Below, piece by piece: positions 28,119 through 38,233 of a stretch of 64,000 bases of DNA. The notes under the pieces are model-generated. The model was not told where the DNA came from and ran no database searches. It saw only the letters and a program-made list of their open reading frames with translations. The DNA lies in NCBI GenBank assembly GCA_948567375.1, contig OX419757.1, positions 39,246,001 through 39,310,000 of the forward strand, written 5' to 3'. A program made the position numbers and the translations under genes. The DNA is from Lunularia cruciata (taxonomy: Eukaryota; Streptophyta; Marchantiopsida; Lunulariales; Lunulariaceae). How positions within the stretch are numbered: the first letter of the stretch is position 1; each line of letters opens with the position of its first letter.

Positions 28119-28700
28119 CTATGGTTCTAACTCCACTGATGCTCCTCTAGGCTCTGGAGCACGTACTGCACTCCTAGTCACTGCTATAGATGCATCCACC
28201 TGTGTTGCTCTGCACATGAAGTCCAAAGCATCTCGATCACCAACATATGAGGTGGAAGCCTCAGCACCCAAATCTGATCTCCTCTGAGCAATAGCCATAC
28301 TAGCCAATCTCTGCTCCAACTGCTCAATCTGAGTAGCCATAGTTGTGTCAGAAGTAAGGGCAGGTACTACACCCCTACTAGGTGTAGATCCTCTACCACC
28401 ACCTCTACCACCTCGTCCTCCATGAATTGGAGCTCCTCTACTACCAGCCATAGCAGCCCTACCACTCCGTAACTCCGGGTGTAGGTCAAAACACCGGTCA
28501 CTAGTATGACCAAATCTGTAGCAATGCTCACATTGCCTCTGTGTTGGCTATGATGCACCAGAGGTATCAGGTCCGCTCCCCTGAGTACACTCTCCCCTAT
28601 GGTGAGGTCCACCACAAGTCCAACAAGCAACACCACCACTCACTGGCTGTTGTTGACCCAAAAATGAGGGTAAGGGTCTTACTCTACTAGGCCCTCCACT
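28119..28700 (-). pseudogene. Nucleocapsid region with two zinc knuckles, copy 1a
   Basis: Minus-strand translation shows a CWTCGGPHHRGEC-type knuckle near 28,620 and CEHCYRFGHTSDRC near 28,520, followed by an Arg/Gly-rich stretch (GGRGGRGGGRG) near 28,420. Two knuckles plus an RG-rich segment fit RNA packaging by Gypsy gag. Frames change between the two parts. Confidence 0.75.
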
Positions 28701-28744
28701 CGCTCCATAGGATCTGGGCTATCCACCCTATCCTTGAAAACCAA

Positions 28745-29657
28745 CTGGGCGTGGTGCACTCTACTCCACTCTAGAAGAAGTCACAGTCGTGGATGAGGTC
28801 TCCCTACCAAATCTAGATGTCACCACTCTCTCCTCCACCATATTGAGCTCAATACGCTCAACTAAACCAAAGACCACTCCCAAAGTGGGCAAAGTAGCCT
28901 GCAACAACGTAGCATCACAAACTCTACGTTGCAACTCCTTGTCCAATATCCCATACCAAAACTGGATTGCATGGGCCTCAGTAACTCCTTGAGTGAAACT
29001 AATCAGTCGCCTCATGCAAGTGTATGCCTCACGTAGGCTCTCTCCAGCCTTCCGCTGGAACTCCTGCAAGCTCCTCAGCTTGTCAGTCCGCAGTCCCTGG
29101 TAGTTTTGCCTCAAACATAGGAAGAACTCCACCATGGGGTTAAACCCCGGTACCACACCACCTCCTGCAGCGGTACCTCCACTCGTAGTAGCACTATCTC
29201 CAGCTAGTGCACCTCCACTAGCTCCACCCACACTACTCAAGCTAGAACTCGTAGGTACAGCCGATCTACTCCAAGCCACCGAGCCTAAAGTGATGGAGAC
29301 ATAGTGTGGAGACCAATACTGTCTCCATAACTTGATCTCCTCCAAATAAGCTCTCCTAAACTCATGGTAGTCATCCATTGGCGGACCCTCCAAGGGCTGA
29401 AACAACCCCTTCCATGCCATGAAGGGTGTGAACAAAGTCGGGTTCCGCATCTGCTACATATCACACCAACTATCAAACTCCTGGATGAAGTCATCCAACT
29501 CAATGGTACCCCTTGTACCAGAGTAACGCCTAGGGCCTTTGGAGGCTCCATAAATCTTGTCCATGTCCCACAACAACAGTGCAAACATACCAAGTGCACT
29601 CTCAACTGAATCAACTCCTGTGTCAAATTCCAACTCAGAGTCAATCTCCTCCCTCAT
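28745..29657 (-). pseudogene. Gag capsid region, copy 1a
   Basis: The frame begins around MREEIDSELEF at 29,657 and is broken near 29,455 by a stop. It continues as WKGLFQPLEGPPMDDYHEF and then LRSLQEFQRKAGESLREAY and FWYGILDKELQRRV. The last two match the gag (retrotrans_gag) pattern of plant Gypsy elements (Q-GE-s-EY/AY..R...F). The Met at 29,657 is the first conserved in both copies, but copy 1b keeps an open frame 47 codons further upstream, so the true start is uncertain. Confidence 0.75.
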
Positions 29658-30154
29658 TGGGACCTAAGATACAAGTTGATATCGAGCACCACTTCAAGTA
29701 AACCCATTGCATACTATAGGGCTAACTCCTCTGGAATCCCCAAAGAACTCCGTCGTGACCAAGTAATTGCAACAGCAAACCCAAACCACCAACTGCAACC
29801 GCAAGTCGCAACCGCAAGTGCCCCACAAAGTGCCAACACCAACTAAGCACCACCCACTAATGTAACTCTAACCAAGATAACTACACTAGATGAAAGGGCA
29901 ACCTGTAACCTACCATCATAACATGCACTCTCACGGTCTGCAGGTCATCACTTCTTGCTTCACCAAAGAGAAACAAAGGTAGTCTGACTGGTCATCACTC
30001 CAGCCTCACCATCGAGAGCACACTTGAGCACCAACGCTCAAAAGTTAGGGCATCTCATACAAACGTGGTGCACAAACAGGAAGTAGAGAATGGAGAGGAT
30101 CCAATCACAAGAAATCTAAACGAAAACCCTCCATCTCATAACACAACACGGGAC

Positions 30155-30167
30155 TGACTCTGCCACC
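30155..30167 (-). other. Candidate primer-binding site, copy 1a
   Basis: Minus-strand TGGTGGCAGAGTC occurs here and at 58,764-58,776 in copy 1b, just upstream of gag. It resembles the plant initiator-Met site TGGTATCAGAG with two differences. If it is the primer site, the region between it and the core repeat (about 0.9 kb) would be copied into both ends in ordinary LTR replication, yet it is absent from the 3' end. Confidence 0.4.
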
Positions 30168-31084
30168 ATTTGGCATTTGACATAAGAGAAGTTCGTATCT
30201 AAGTCCTAAGCTACCAAGATCACCAAGAATGGGATCAAACTGCCCCTCCTAGCCAAAGCTACATGTGTATAGATAATAGTGGCACAGTTACTAGGACAAC
30301 AAGTGAGGGTGGACCAGTTGGCTAGGGCACCAGTCTAAGAACAAGAGATCTAAGGGTCAAACCCCGTTGGGCACAATCTAGCTAGAAAGGCAGATTTTGC
30401 CAACCAATGACCAAGATCTACTCTAAGCTAGCTAGCCTCATGCCAATAAGCTAGCTTGTTGGCCCTTCTAGGCCTTTGTAGCCTCTCATAGCTCATAGCC
30501 CTATGCTTCTAAACGCCAAAATTCAGCCAAATGAGGCCTTTAGTGTTGCCACTTTGAACCTCCTCCAAAATTGGCAAAACTTCTCCAAATTTGTGAAACT
30601 CCTCCAAACTAGCAAAACTCCTCCAAATCTAGCCAAAATCTGACGTAAATCCCAACCAAAATCTGACGTAAAATCTGACGTAAACCCTAAAGTTGGCTGT
30701 CTACCAAATCCTCCGCTAACTTTCCACTCGAGCCAAATTGACAACATGGGTTTTTCCAAATCACAAATTCATGAGAAGAGCTTCCCAACTCCACCTTCAA
30801 TTTGACTTTCTGAGCCCAACTCGCAGCAAATTGGTCATGCCTTCACCTCCTGAGCTCAAAATCACAACCACTGCTCAAAATTTGCTCCTTCTTTGCTCAA
30901 AATTTGGCCAACACTTTTGCACACCGTCTGCCTAACTGCCAAATTTGCATCAATCAATTGAGCTTCTGCACACTAGGGAAACACTGAACTTGAATCGAGC
31001 TACAAACAATCCACCAAGCTTGGAGAAACCACCAATACTCAAAGTTCTTGCACCCAATTTCCTCCTGACTTCACTTCTCTAATG

Positions 31085-31532
31085 TAATCAGATTGCTTAC
31101 CACTCTCAACTCAACACAACTCAGATCAGTACTTGATTTGTCACTCTAAAAACTGCCAACAACTTGGCATTAATTATAGTCAAGCTACACCCACTCAAGC
31201 ATAGAGAATCCAGGTGACACTTGCCGGCCTCTGTCCACCATAACCAAGAACTTGAAGGCTCAACATCAAAGAAGTGAGCTCTCTGGATCTCACTTCAAAA
31301 CTATACCCCTTGGACTCGAGCTAGCTCTGAAACCCTAACGGTCCCGTTGATGGCACACTTGACGGTGCGAACGGTGCAAAGTGACGGTGGACCCCACCAT
31401 GAAGTCAGTACCCCAAACACAAATCTAACCGTCGGAAAGTAGTCTTTGAGAAACTATTGAAATAACTCTAACTACTATCACTGGAACTCCAGTGTCCAAG
31501 CATCTAGATGCGGCACTACAAATGGCGTGACA
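31085..31532 (-). repeat. 5' core terminal repeat of copy 1a
   Basis: 448 bp matching 21,741-22,184. In element sense it starts TGTCACGCC and stops at the point where the 3' LTR would go on into B2. The following ~0.9 kb (30,170-31,084) is unique leader sequence shared with copy 1b at 58,780-59,670. Confidence 0.8.
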
Positions 31533-33480
31533 AGAGCATCAAAGGAAGCATTCAAGCATGAGATGTCCCATGCTCTTGATCTGCCACTCCCGAATCCTTT
31601 TCTCATCAGGCTTCAGACTTTACACCATGACAACTTACAGGATTGGTTGGTAGCACGATTCAGAGTGGTGTTTGTGGAGTCGGTGATGGGAAACCCAGAT
31701 CATATCGTCCTTCTAGTGCTTACTTATGAAAATGTCATGGACTTGACAATAAATGTCCTTCTATAGTTGGGGAATGCCTATATTTTTGCTCATAAGCTTC
31801 AAGGTGGAGTTGTGGGTCCATTTGTCAAAAAGTAAAAAAGACTCAAGGACAAATGTGCAAGAGCTTGGGTCCCAAGGGGGAAGTCAAGAGTTTTTTGACC
31901 ATTGTGTGAGTTTGGGGGAGGCCATTTGGAGAAAAAAGGACATGGCTGGAAAAAGGAAATGACAAGCTACAATCTGGAGATAGAAATTACACAACTTGAG
32001 TTGAGTATGAGAGGGATATGATCAATTGAGTCAAGGGGAGTTAAATTCATACCCAAGAGCACAAAGTAGTCAATTGAGGGATCTTCTTGAGACATTTTTA
32101 CTATTTGTCAATAGGATTGAAGAGAAGACAAAGTGCTTACAGTACTGAGTGCACTAAATTCTAGTTTTGGATCAATCTCAAATCAGATCCAATTGATTGA
32201 AGTTGAAGCTTATGGGATGTAAGGTGCTAGACAAGAGCTAATGATCAGGTTTGAAGTTTTGGTCACTTCCAAGCTATGGGTTGAATTTCCTTATGAAAAT
32301 TTACAAAATTGTTTTTGGTTAGGGTGTGCAACTTTTTGTGAAGGTTTCATGTGAATTCTTCAAATCGAGAATTCAGGGTCTTGGATCAAGTATACTTGGG
32401 TCTACAGAGCTCACAAGTTAGCCCACCTCAGGAATTAATCCATATCTAGAGATTGGCGTTGTAATAGGCCATCAAACTTTGCATAGTGTTAAACAAGAGC
32501 ACAACCAACTACTGTGAAAAATTTTGTTAGCTTTGGACTTATAGAGATTGGGATCTGATGCAACAAATTTTGCTGAAAAGACTATCATAAACTCGGAAAA
32601 GCATTTCTTTCTTCAATCTCAATTGAGTGTCAATTCTCTCACTTTGTGACTATGATTAAGAGTGAAGATTTCTAGAGTGGTTGTGAGGATCATGTGTACA
32701 TCTGGTTTATAAATCAGGGGAAAGTTGGCAAGAACCAGGGGCAAAAAACCTAAAATAAGGATTTCAAAATTAGGGTGAAAGTTGTGAAACATCTTGCCAA
32801 CTTTGGGAGCTTGTAAAGGGAGCTGTAGTGATCTGATTGAGGCCTATTTTATTTCTCTAGAAAGCCTATCTCACATGCTTTTCATTGAATATGAGAACTC
32901 TTGAATCCAAGCTACAAAAAAAATTTATAGATATATGAGCTACGCAGAGTTTTCCCTATCAAGAAAACATAGGAATTCTCCACTTGGAGTAGAAAATTGT
33001 TGAGATCTGAAGTTCAGATTGGAGGAGGCCCGGAGTACAGGTTGAAATGAGCTTGATGACGTAGCAAGAAGGCTCTAAAGCTCTTTTCTGACAAAAAGCA
33101 TAGAGAGTTGTTATTGTATTCTTGTGATTGGATCCTCTATGTGCTTGTTTGCCTATTTGTACACCCAATGAGTTTGGATTGGTGTGCGGGCGTTGCGCTT
33201 AGGTTATTTCCTTCTAGGAGTGTTGTGTATTTCTTCTTGGTAATGCTGGAAGTGATGACTAGCAAACTAGGAGTGTGTGTTTTGATGACATGTTAAGTTG
33301 CCCGTCACTACCCTTCCCAATATCAAAAATACTAGTTACGAGAGAGAGGAGGGTTTTGGCAGTTAGGTAACACATGTGTTCAGACAAGTAGTTACGGGTC
33401 TACCTACATCCTTTGATTTGTAGTCTCCACAACTAGGCACCCTATGTGTTCCCAGAGAGAGAAAAGAAAAGTATGACAAC
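31533..33480. other. Unassigned stretch right of copy 1a
   Basis: AT-rich DNA with an open frame of 79 codons at 31,527-31,766 that starts inside the transposon end and is otherwise unrecognised. Continuing the frame through stops gives weakly coding-looking text, perhaps an old retroelement, but I found no motif. It is not similar to the three LTR families by eye. Confidence 0.35.
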
Positions 33481-33890
33481 ATTGGGGCCCACCATCACTT
33501 TGCACTGTTTGCACCATTGAGTGTGCCGTCAGCAAGACCGTTAGGGTTTTAGACCTAGCTCAAGTCTAGGGGTATACTTTCAAAGTGCAGCTCTAGAGAG
33601 CTCACTTCTCTAATTTTGAGCCTTTGAGTTCCTGGCTATGGTAGATAGAGGCCGGTGAGCATCACCTAGATTCTCTTGCTAGAGTGGGTGTGGCTTGACT
33701 GTAATCAATGCATAGTTGTTGGCAGTTTATAGAGTGATAGATCAAGTACTAATCTAAGTTGAGAGTGGTCAACAATCTGATTGATTGTGGCACTTTAGAG
33801 TCTATGTGTGACTTATGTGTGAGTTTTGTTTCTATAGTGTATGATGTTGATAGTGATATATGTTGTGTAGCGATGTATATTCGCACGAGA
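33481..33890 (+). repeat. Family-1 LTR fragment, sense (copy 1d)
   Basis: It matches the 3' two thirds of the family-1 core plus the full B segment, ending CGCACGAGA where the element end is CGCACGACA. The first ~150 bases of the LTR are missing. It abuts a family-2 LTR that lacks its first ~152 bases, so 1d probably inserted into that LTR and the left side was later deleted. Confidence 0.7.
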
Positions 33891-34430
33891 CTTTAGAGGA
33901 AGTAGAAAAGATGAGCATCACTATTTTGGATTCTAGTGTATTGACTTGGTGTTATTCCTAGGTGTTTGGCTTTGAGGAAAGAGTTGAGAACTCTTGCTCT
34001 TGCAAACCTTTTCATTTTGGATTCTTCTATAGTCCAAGGATAGCACATGTGAAGGAATCCTTGACTTAGTTGTTGGGTCAAGATAAGATCACATGCTTAG
34101 TGGAATATGCCCATGTAGATTGATATTCCTTTATAATTTTTGAATGTATTTGACTTTTAGCCTAGTAACTTGAGTTACTTTGGTAAATAGTAACTATACT
34201 GCGTAACTATTTCATAAGTATATAAACAAGGGATGAAGAGGTACTCATCATCCTTTCATTTGCAACTATCTCTCTCTCATTGAGTTCTCTAATGAGCAAT
34301 ATCTTGAGTCTTGAAGTGTTAGCCTTGAAGGAGTATGATGGATTTGGAGTTCCTTGCCTTCTTAGTCCATGGTGCGCTACAATAATAGCCATTAGAGGTT
34401 CATCTTAAGTGAGAGATAGGTCGGCTCACA
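33891..34430 (+). repeat. Family-2 LTR, 5'-truncated (copy 2d)
   Basis: Corresponds to LTR positions ~153 to the end of 35,974-36,652, finishing in GGCTCACA. It sits inside the integrase gene of copy 1c, whose coding text resumes at 34,431. Confidence 0.75.
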
Positions 34431-34577
34431 TACCAGGTTAGAGCATCATTTAATGCCCCTACCCCATAGTTACACCCATTACCTATCATGGGGTTAGGTT
34501 ACCATTGGAGTTTGGACTTTGTTGGACCTTAGCATTGAGTGTGAGACATCATTGGTACATTTTGGTGATGGTGGAGT
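34431..34577 (+). pseudogene. Integrase fragment of the old family-1 copy 1c (piece 1)
   Basis: Plus-strand translation gives an IMGLGY.WSLDF.GPL-type segment followed by a HH.YILVMVE segment, the first catalytic part of the family-1 integrase. It is cut at 34,577 by the insertion of copy 2b. The gene continues at 50,217 and 60,107. Confidence 0.75.
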
Positions 34578-35276
34578 TGTGAGCCGGCCTGTCTCTCACT
34601 CAGGATGAACCTCTGATGGCTATTATGGTAGCGCACCATGGACTAAGAAGGCAAGGAACCCGAACTCCATCATACTCCTCCAAGGCTAACACTCCAAGAC
34701 TCAAGACATTGCTCACTAGAGAACTCAATGAGAGAGAGATAGTTGCAAATGAAAGGATGTTGAGTACCTCCTCACCCCTTGTTTATATACTTGTGAAATA
34801 GTTACATACCAAAGTTACTAATTACCATAGTAACTCAAGTTACTAGACTAAAAGTCAAGTCAAGTTAAAAAGTAGAAAGGAATATCCATTCACATGGGCA
34901 TATTCCCCTAAGCATATGGTCTTATCTTGACCCAACCACTAAGGCAAGCATTCCTTCACATGGGCTATCCTTGGACTAAAGAAGAATCCAAAACAAAAAG
35001 GCTTGCGGGCCCAAGAGTTCTCAACTCTTTCCTCAAAGCCAAACACATAGGAATAATACCAAGTCAACACACTAAAATCCAAAATAGTGGTGCTCATCTT
35101 TTCTACTTCCTCTAAAGTAAAGTCCCCTCTATCTTAGCTATGACTAACTTTAGCTAACCATGACTAATATAGAACCATCCTTTATCTCTATATAAATAAT
35201 ATCTCTTAAGTACTTGTAATACCAAGCTAAATATCACAATACTACACACCACATACATGCACAAATGGGTGTTACA
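34578..35276 (-). repeat. 3' LTR of copy 2b
   Basis: On plus it begins TGTGAGCC and ends GTGTTACA. At 699 bp it is slightly longer than its mate because of small insertions (an extra GACTCAA-type repeat and a CACACCACATA stretch). Confidence 0.85.
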
Positions 35277-35324
35277 TTTACCCCCGGACTAAGTTTTCAC
35301 TTTGTCCTCAAAGTGAAGGTCTCT

Positions 35325-35973
35325 CTACCTTCTATGGTACATCTTCAACTTATCATGGTTAATCCTATCAAAGTGTCTTCCTCCCAACTCCTTGAGATCA
35401 TAGGTGTAATTTCCCCACACCTTCTCCACTATGAAAGGTCCAAAGTACTTAGGCAAAAACTTCTTTTGCACTCTCTTGAATCGAATGGAATCAAACAACA
35501 TTACCCAATCACCTTCTTTGAAAGTCTCCACCTTCTTCTTGCCTTGCCTCTTGTCATAGCTCTCCTTTTGTTTCCTTTGGGCTTGCTTCACTCGAACCAT
35601 GGCAACTGCTCTTGCCTCTTCCAACTCCATGAGTTGATCCTTCCTTGACTTCTCTACATCACCTCCTTGTACTTTCTTCAATCTTCTATGAATGCTTTGG
35701 AAGGTAGGAAGATCAAAGTGACTAGATAAGGTAGACTCAATACCATACACCAATTGAAATGGAGAATATCCGGTGGAAGTCTTCATGGTTGTCCTATACT
35801 CCCACAAAACTGCATGAATCCTCTTGTCCCAATGATGTTTAGCCCCCTCCATTTCTGCATCTTTGGCCAACATCATGCACAAGGTCTGATTGGTTCTCTC
35901 CGCCAAGCCATTGGAATTTGGCTTATAGGATGTAGTTACTCTATGTGTGATAGAGAAATGTCGTAGCATGGCT
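35325..35973 (-). pseudogene. Integrase C-terminal half, copy 2b
   Basis: The open frame 35,325-35,993 corresponds to the last ~215 codons of the copy-2a pol protein, from the region before the catalytic Glu (LAERTNQT) to the terminal KMYHRR. It is cut at 35,974 by the insertion of copy 2a and continues at 43,788. The first codons of the frame are supplied by 2a's LTR and are not part of the gene. Confidence 0.85.
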
Positions 35974-36652
35974 TGTAACACCCATTTGTGCATGTGTGTG
36001 GTATTGTGATATTTAGCTTGGTATTACAAGTACTTAAGAGATATTATTTATATAGAGATAAAGGATGGTTCTATATTAGTCATGGTTAGCTAAAGTTAGT
36101 CATAGCTAAGATAGATGGGACCTTACTTTAGAGGAAGTAGAAAAGATGAGCACCACTATTTTGGATTTTAGTGTGTTGACTTGGTATTATTCCTAGGTGT
36201 TTGGCTTTGGGGAAAGAGTTGAGAACTCTTGGGCCCGCAAGCCTTTTTGTTTTGGATTCTTCTTTAGTCCAAGGATAGCCCATGTGAAGGAATCCTTGCT
36301 TTAGTGGTTGGGTCAAGATAAGGGGAATATGCCCATGTGAATGGATATTCCTTTCTACTTTTTGACTTTACTTGACTTTTAGTCTAGTAACTTGAGTTAC
36401 TACGGTAATTAGTAACTTTGGTACGTAACTATTTCACAAGTATATAAACAAGGAGTGAGGAGGTACTCATCATCCTTTCATTTGCAACTATCTCTCTTTC
36501 ATTGAGTTCTCTAGTGAGCAATGTCTTGAGTCTTGGAGTGTTAGCCTTGGAGGAGTATGATGGAGTTGGGGTTCCTTGCCTTCTTAGTCCATGGTGCGCT
36601 ACCATAATAGCCATCAGAGGTTCATCCTGAGTGAGAGACAGGCCGGCTCACA
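35974..36652 (+). repeat. 5' LTR of copy 2a with TATA box
   Basis: TGTAACACC..GGCTCACA, 679 bp. TATATAAA at 36,441-36,448 lies about 200 bases before the LTR end and is the likely core promoter of the element. Confidence 0.9.
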
Positions 36653-36693
36653 TTTTTGGTTCCGTTGCCGGGACCTCTCTAGAAGGCAAGATA

Positions 36694-36864
36694 ATGTTCC
36701 GCGTCCAATTCTACATTAGGCAGAAGGAGGCTATGAGAGCTCACTTGGAGAGAACATTAGGAGAGGAGAGGGCTGAACTTATGTTAGAGAACCAAGATCC
36801 ATTTGTATACCCTGTAGTTCATTATGATGTCTTTGAGGTGATTTTGTACATCTTGTACACATGA
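36694..36864 (+). CDS. Short leader ORF of family 2 (56 codons)
   Basis: Begins MFRVQFYIRQKEAMRAH and ends DVFEVILYILYT, with a charged helical centre (HLERTLGEERAELM). Copy 2b has the same frame open (its counterpart within 49,320-49,553) with few changes. It lies between the primer-binding site and the zinc-knuckle ORF. It could be a leader peptide or an upstream ORF that tunes gag translation. Function unknown. Confidence 0.35.
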   Translation: MFRVQFYIRQKEAMRAHLERTLGEERAELMLENQDPFVYPVVHYDVFEVILYILYT

Positions 36865-37512
36865 GAGGAATTGGAGAGATTGTGTGAGGTGGATTGCAGA
36901 TTTTGGAGATTAAGGTGATTTTGGGCAAAATCTCAAGTTTGAGATCTGGACTTGAGATTTCTACACATGATAGCTTGGGTTATCTTTCAGTTAGCACACT
37001 TGAAATTATTGAGAGAGCTTCTATGCGCACTGGGCTAGAATTTTTGAAAGTTGATAGGGTAAAGTGCTCCCGCAACTGCATGCTCTCTGGAAAATTGTAC
37101 AGAGTCTGCCATTTCTTCAATTTTCAGTGAATTGTCCTGAAAATTTCCAAGAAAATTCAGTGCATTGTATCCTACCTGCTGCCACAAAAATTAGAGAGAG
37201 ATCGTTTTTGCGCAGGGCGTGATGAGTTTTTGAAGTGAGGGGGGTGGTTTTCAGACCAAATCTGAAATATGGGTGCTGAATAGAAAGGTGTCTAGGCCAA
37301 ATGGCTCAATGAAAAGATCTGAAATTTTGCAGGGAGGGACGCCCTGGAGTTGTGATCAAGTGTGCAAAATTTCAGAGGACTGTGACGTATTGGTTAGGAG
37401 ATTTGAATGACATTGTGAGGAAGGGTCAATTCTGCAGAGTGGAGATCTCATGCATGAGAAGCTTGAGATCAACAAAAAGCATGTTTGAGTGTTTAGATTC
37501 ATCTTGGGGAAC

Positions 37513-37986
37513 ATGGAGAGTCATCAAGAGTGGAAATTGAGATTATGCAAGGTTCCCCAAGGGTTTGAGGTGATTGTAGGGGTGGATTTGAGGAAAAGAG
37601 AGTTTACAATAGAATTTGAAGAGAGTGTTGAGAGGATCCAAAAACCTACACCACTTGGAGGAAAGAGTGAGTCTAAGTGCTTTCTATGTGGAGAGAAGGG
37701 ACATAAGGCAAGTTCATGTCCATTGACCTTTGAGAGCAAGAGATTGAGGGAAAGGAGAGGCTTACTTGACTTGGGTTTGCATGTTGGACCTTCTTCACCA
37801 AGATTGGGAGGGAGAAGATCTAAGACCAAAGAGTTGTGTGAGGTTTGTGGAGTTGAAGGACTTCCAAAAGGACATGAGTGTAGTGGAGTAAAAGCACTTT
37901 TGGAAACTTTGGTGAAGGATCTTGGAGAGAGTCTTAGTACAGCTACAAAAATACTACCACCTTCATCAGCTAGTTCTCAAGATTAG
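37513..37986 (+). CDS. Accessory zinc-knuckle ORF upstream of gag, copy 2a
   Basis: About 157 codons from MESHQEWKLRL (an in-frame Met 8 codons upstream exists, but this one is better placed). The N-terminal half (KVPQGFEVIVGVDLRKREF) looks like a small beta-rich domain. The centre has a CCHC knuckle CFLCGEKGHKASSC, followed by a basic segment and a second Cys cluster CEVCGVEGLPKGHEC. It ends SASSQD. Copy 2b carries the same ORF at 48,272-48,673. It is separate from gag, which has its own knuckle, so it is an extra nucleic-acid-binding protein of unknown role, perhaps a chaperone or silencing counter-factor (inference only). Confidence 0.6.
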   Translation: MESHQEWKLRLCKVPQGFEVIVGVDLRKREFTIEFEESVERIQKPTPLGGKSESKCFLCGEKGHKASSCPLTFESKRLRERRGLLDLGLHVGPSSPRLGGRRSKTKELCEVCGVEGLPKGHECSGVKALLETLVKDLGESLSTATKILPPSSASSQD

Positions 37987-38233
37987 TGATGGAGATAATC
38001 TTTCAACTTATGGATAAACTATCCATGAGAGTTAGATTAATATGCACTCTAGGATTTGATGTTGCTATAGAAATCTTGGAGCAACCTGAACCTTTTGTGT
38101 TCCCTAGAGTGGATTATTCTCAGATGGTGTTAGTCATGTATATACTCTATTAGTAATAGAGTGAGAGAAAAGAAAAGAGAAAAAAAAAAAAAAAAAAAAA
38201 ATTGAGAGAAAAGAAAGATAGTGAGGGGTTAAG

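Larger units (their letters stand above)
21617..31532 (-). mobile_element. Family-1 Ty3/Gypsy retrotransposon with DNMT and PHD domains, copy 1a
   Basis: A 9.9-kb element read right to left: core terminal repeat (31,085-31,532), ~0.9 kb leader, primer-binding-site candidate, gag with two zinc knuckles, protease, DNA methyltransferase, RT, RNase H, integrase, PHD finger, polypurine tract, B1 repeat, core repeat, B2 repeat. The outer ends are TG..CA, but the flanks differ (CGGT left, AGAG right), so no target duplication is visible. Either the duplication was lost or the ends come from different insertions. Stops and frameshifts occur in most domains, so the copy is dead. Copy 1b (50,233-60,106) is collinear and confirms every domain. 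Confidence 0.9.

Noticed and set aside
21617-31532. DIRS/Ngaro element, suggested by the split repeats
   Set aside because: There is a DDE integrase with zinc domain and no tyrosine recombinase. Copy 1b has TG..CA ends and a 4-bp target duplication.
38180-38201. 22-A run as a sign of retroposition (processed gene)
   Set aside because: Copy 2b has a 7-base run at the same place inside the element, so it is a homopolymer expansion before gag.
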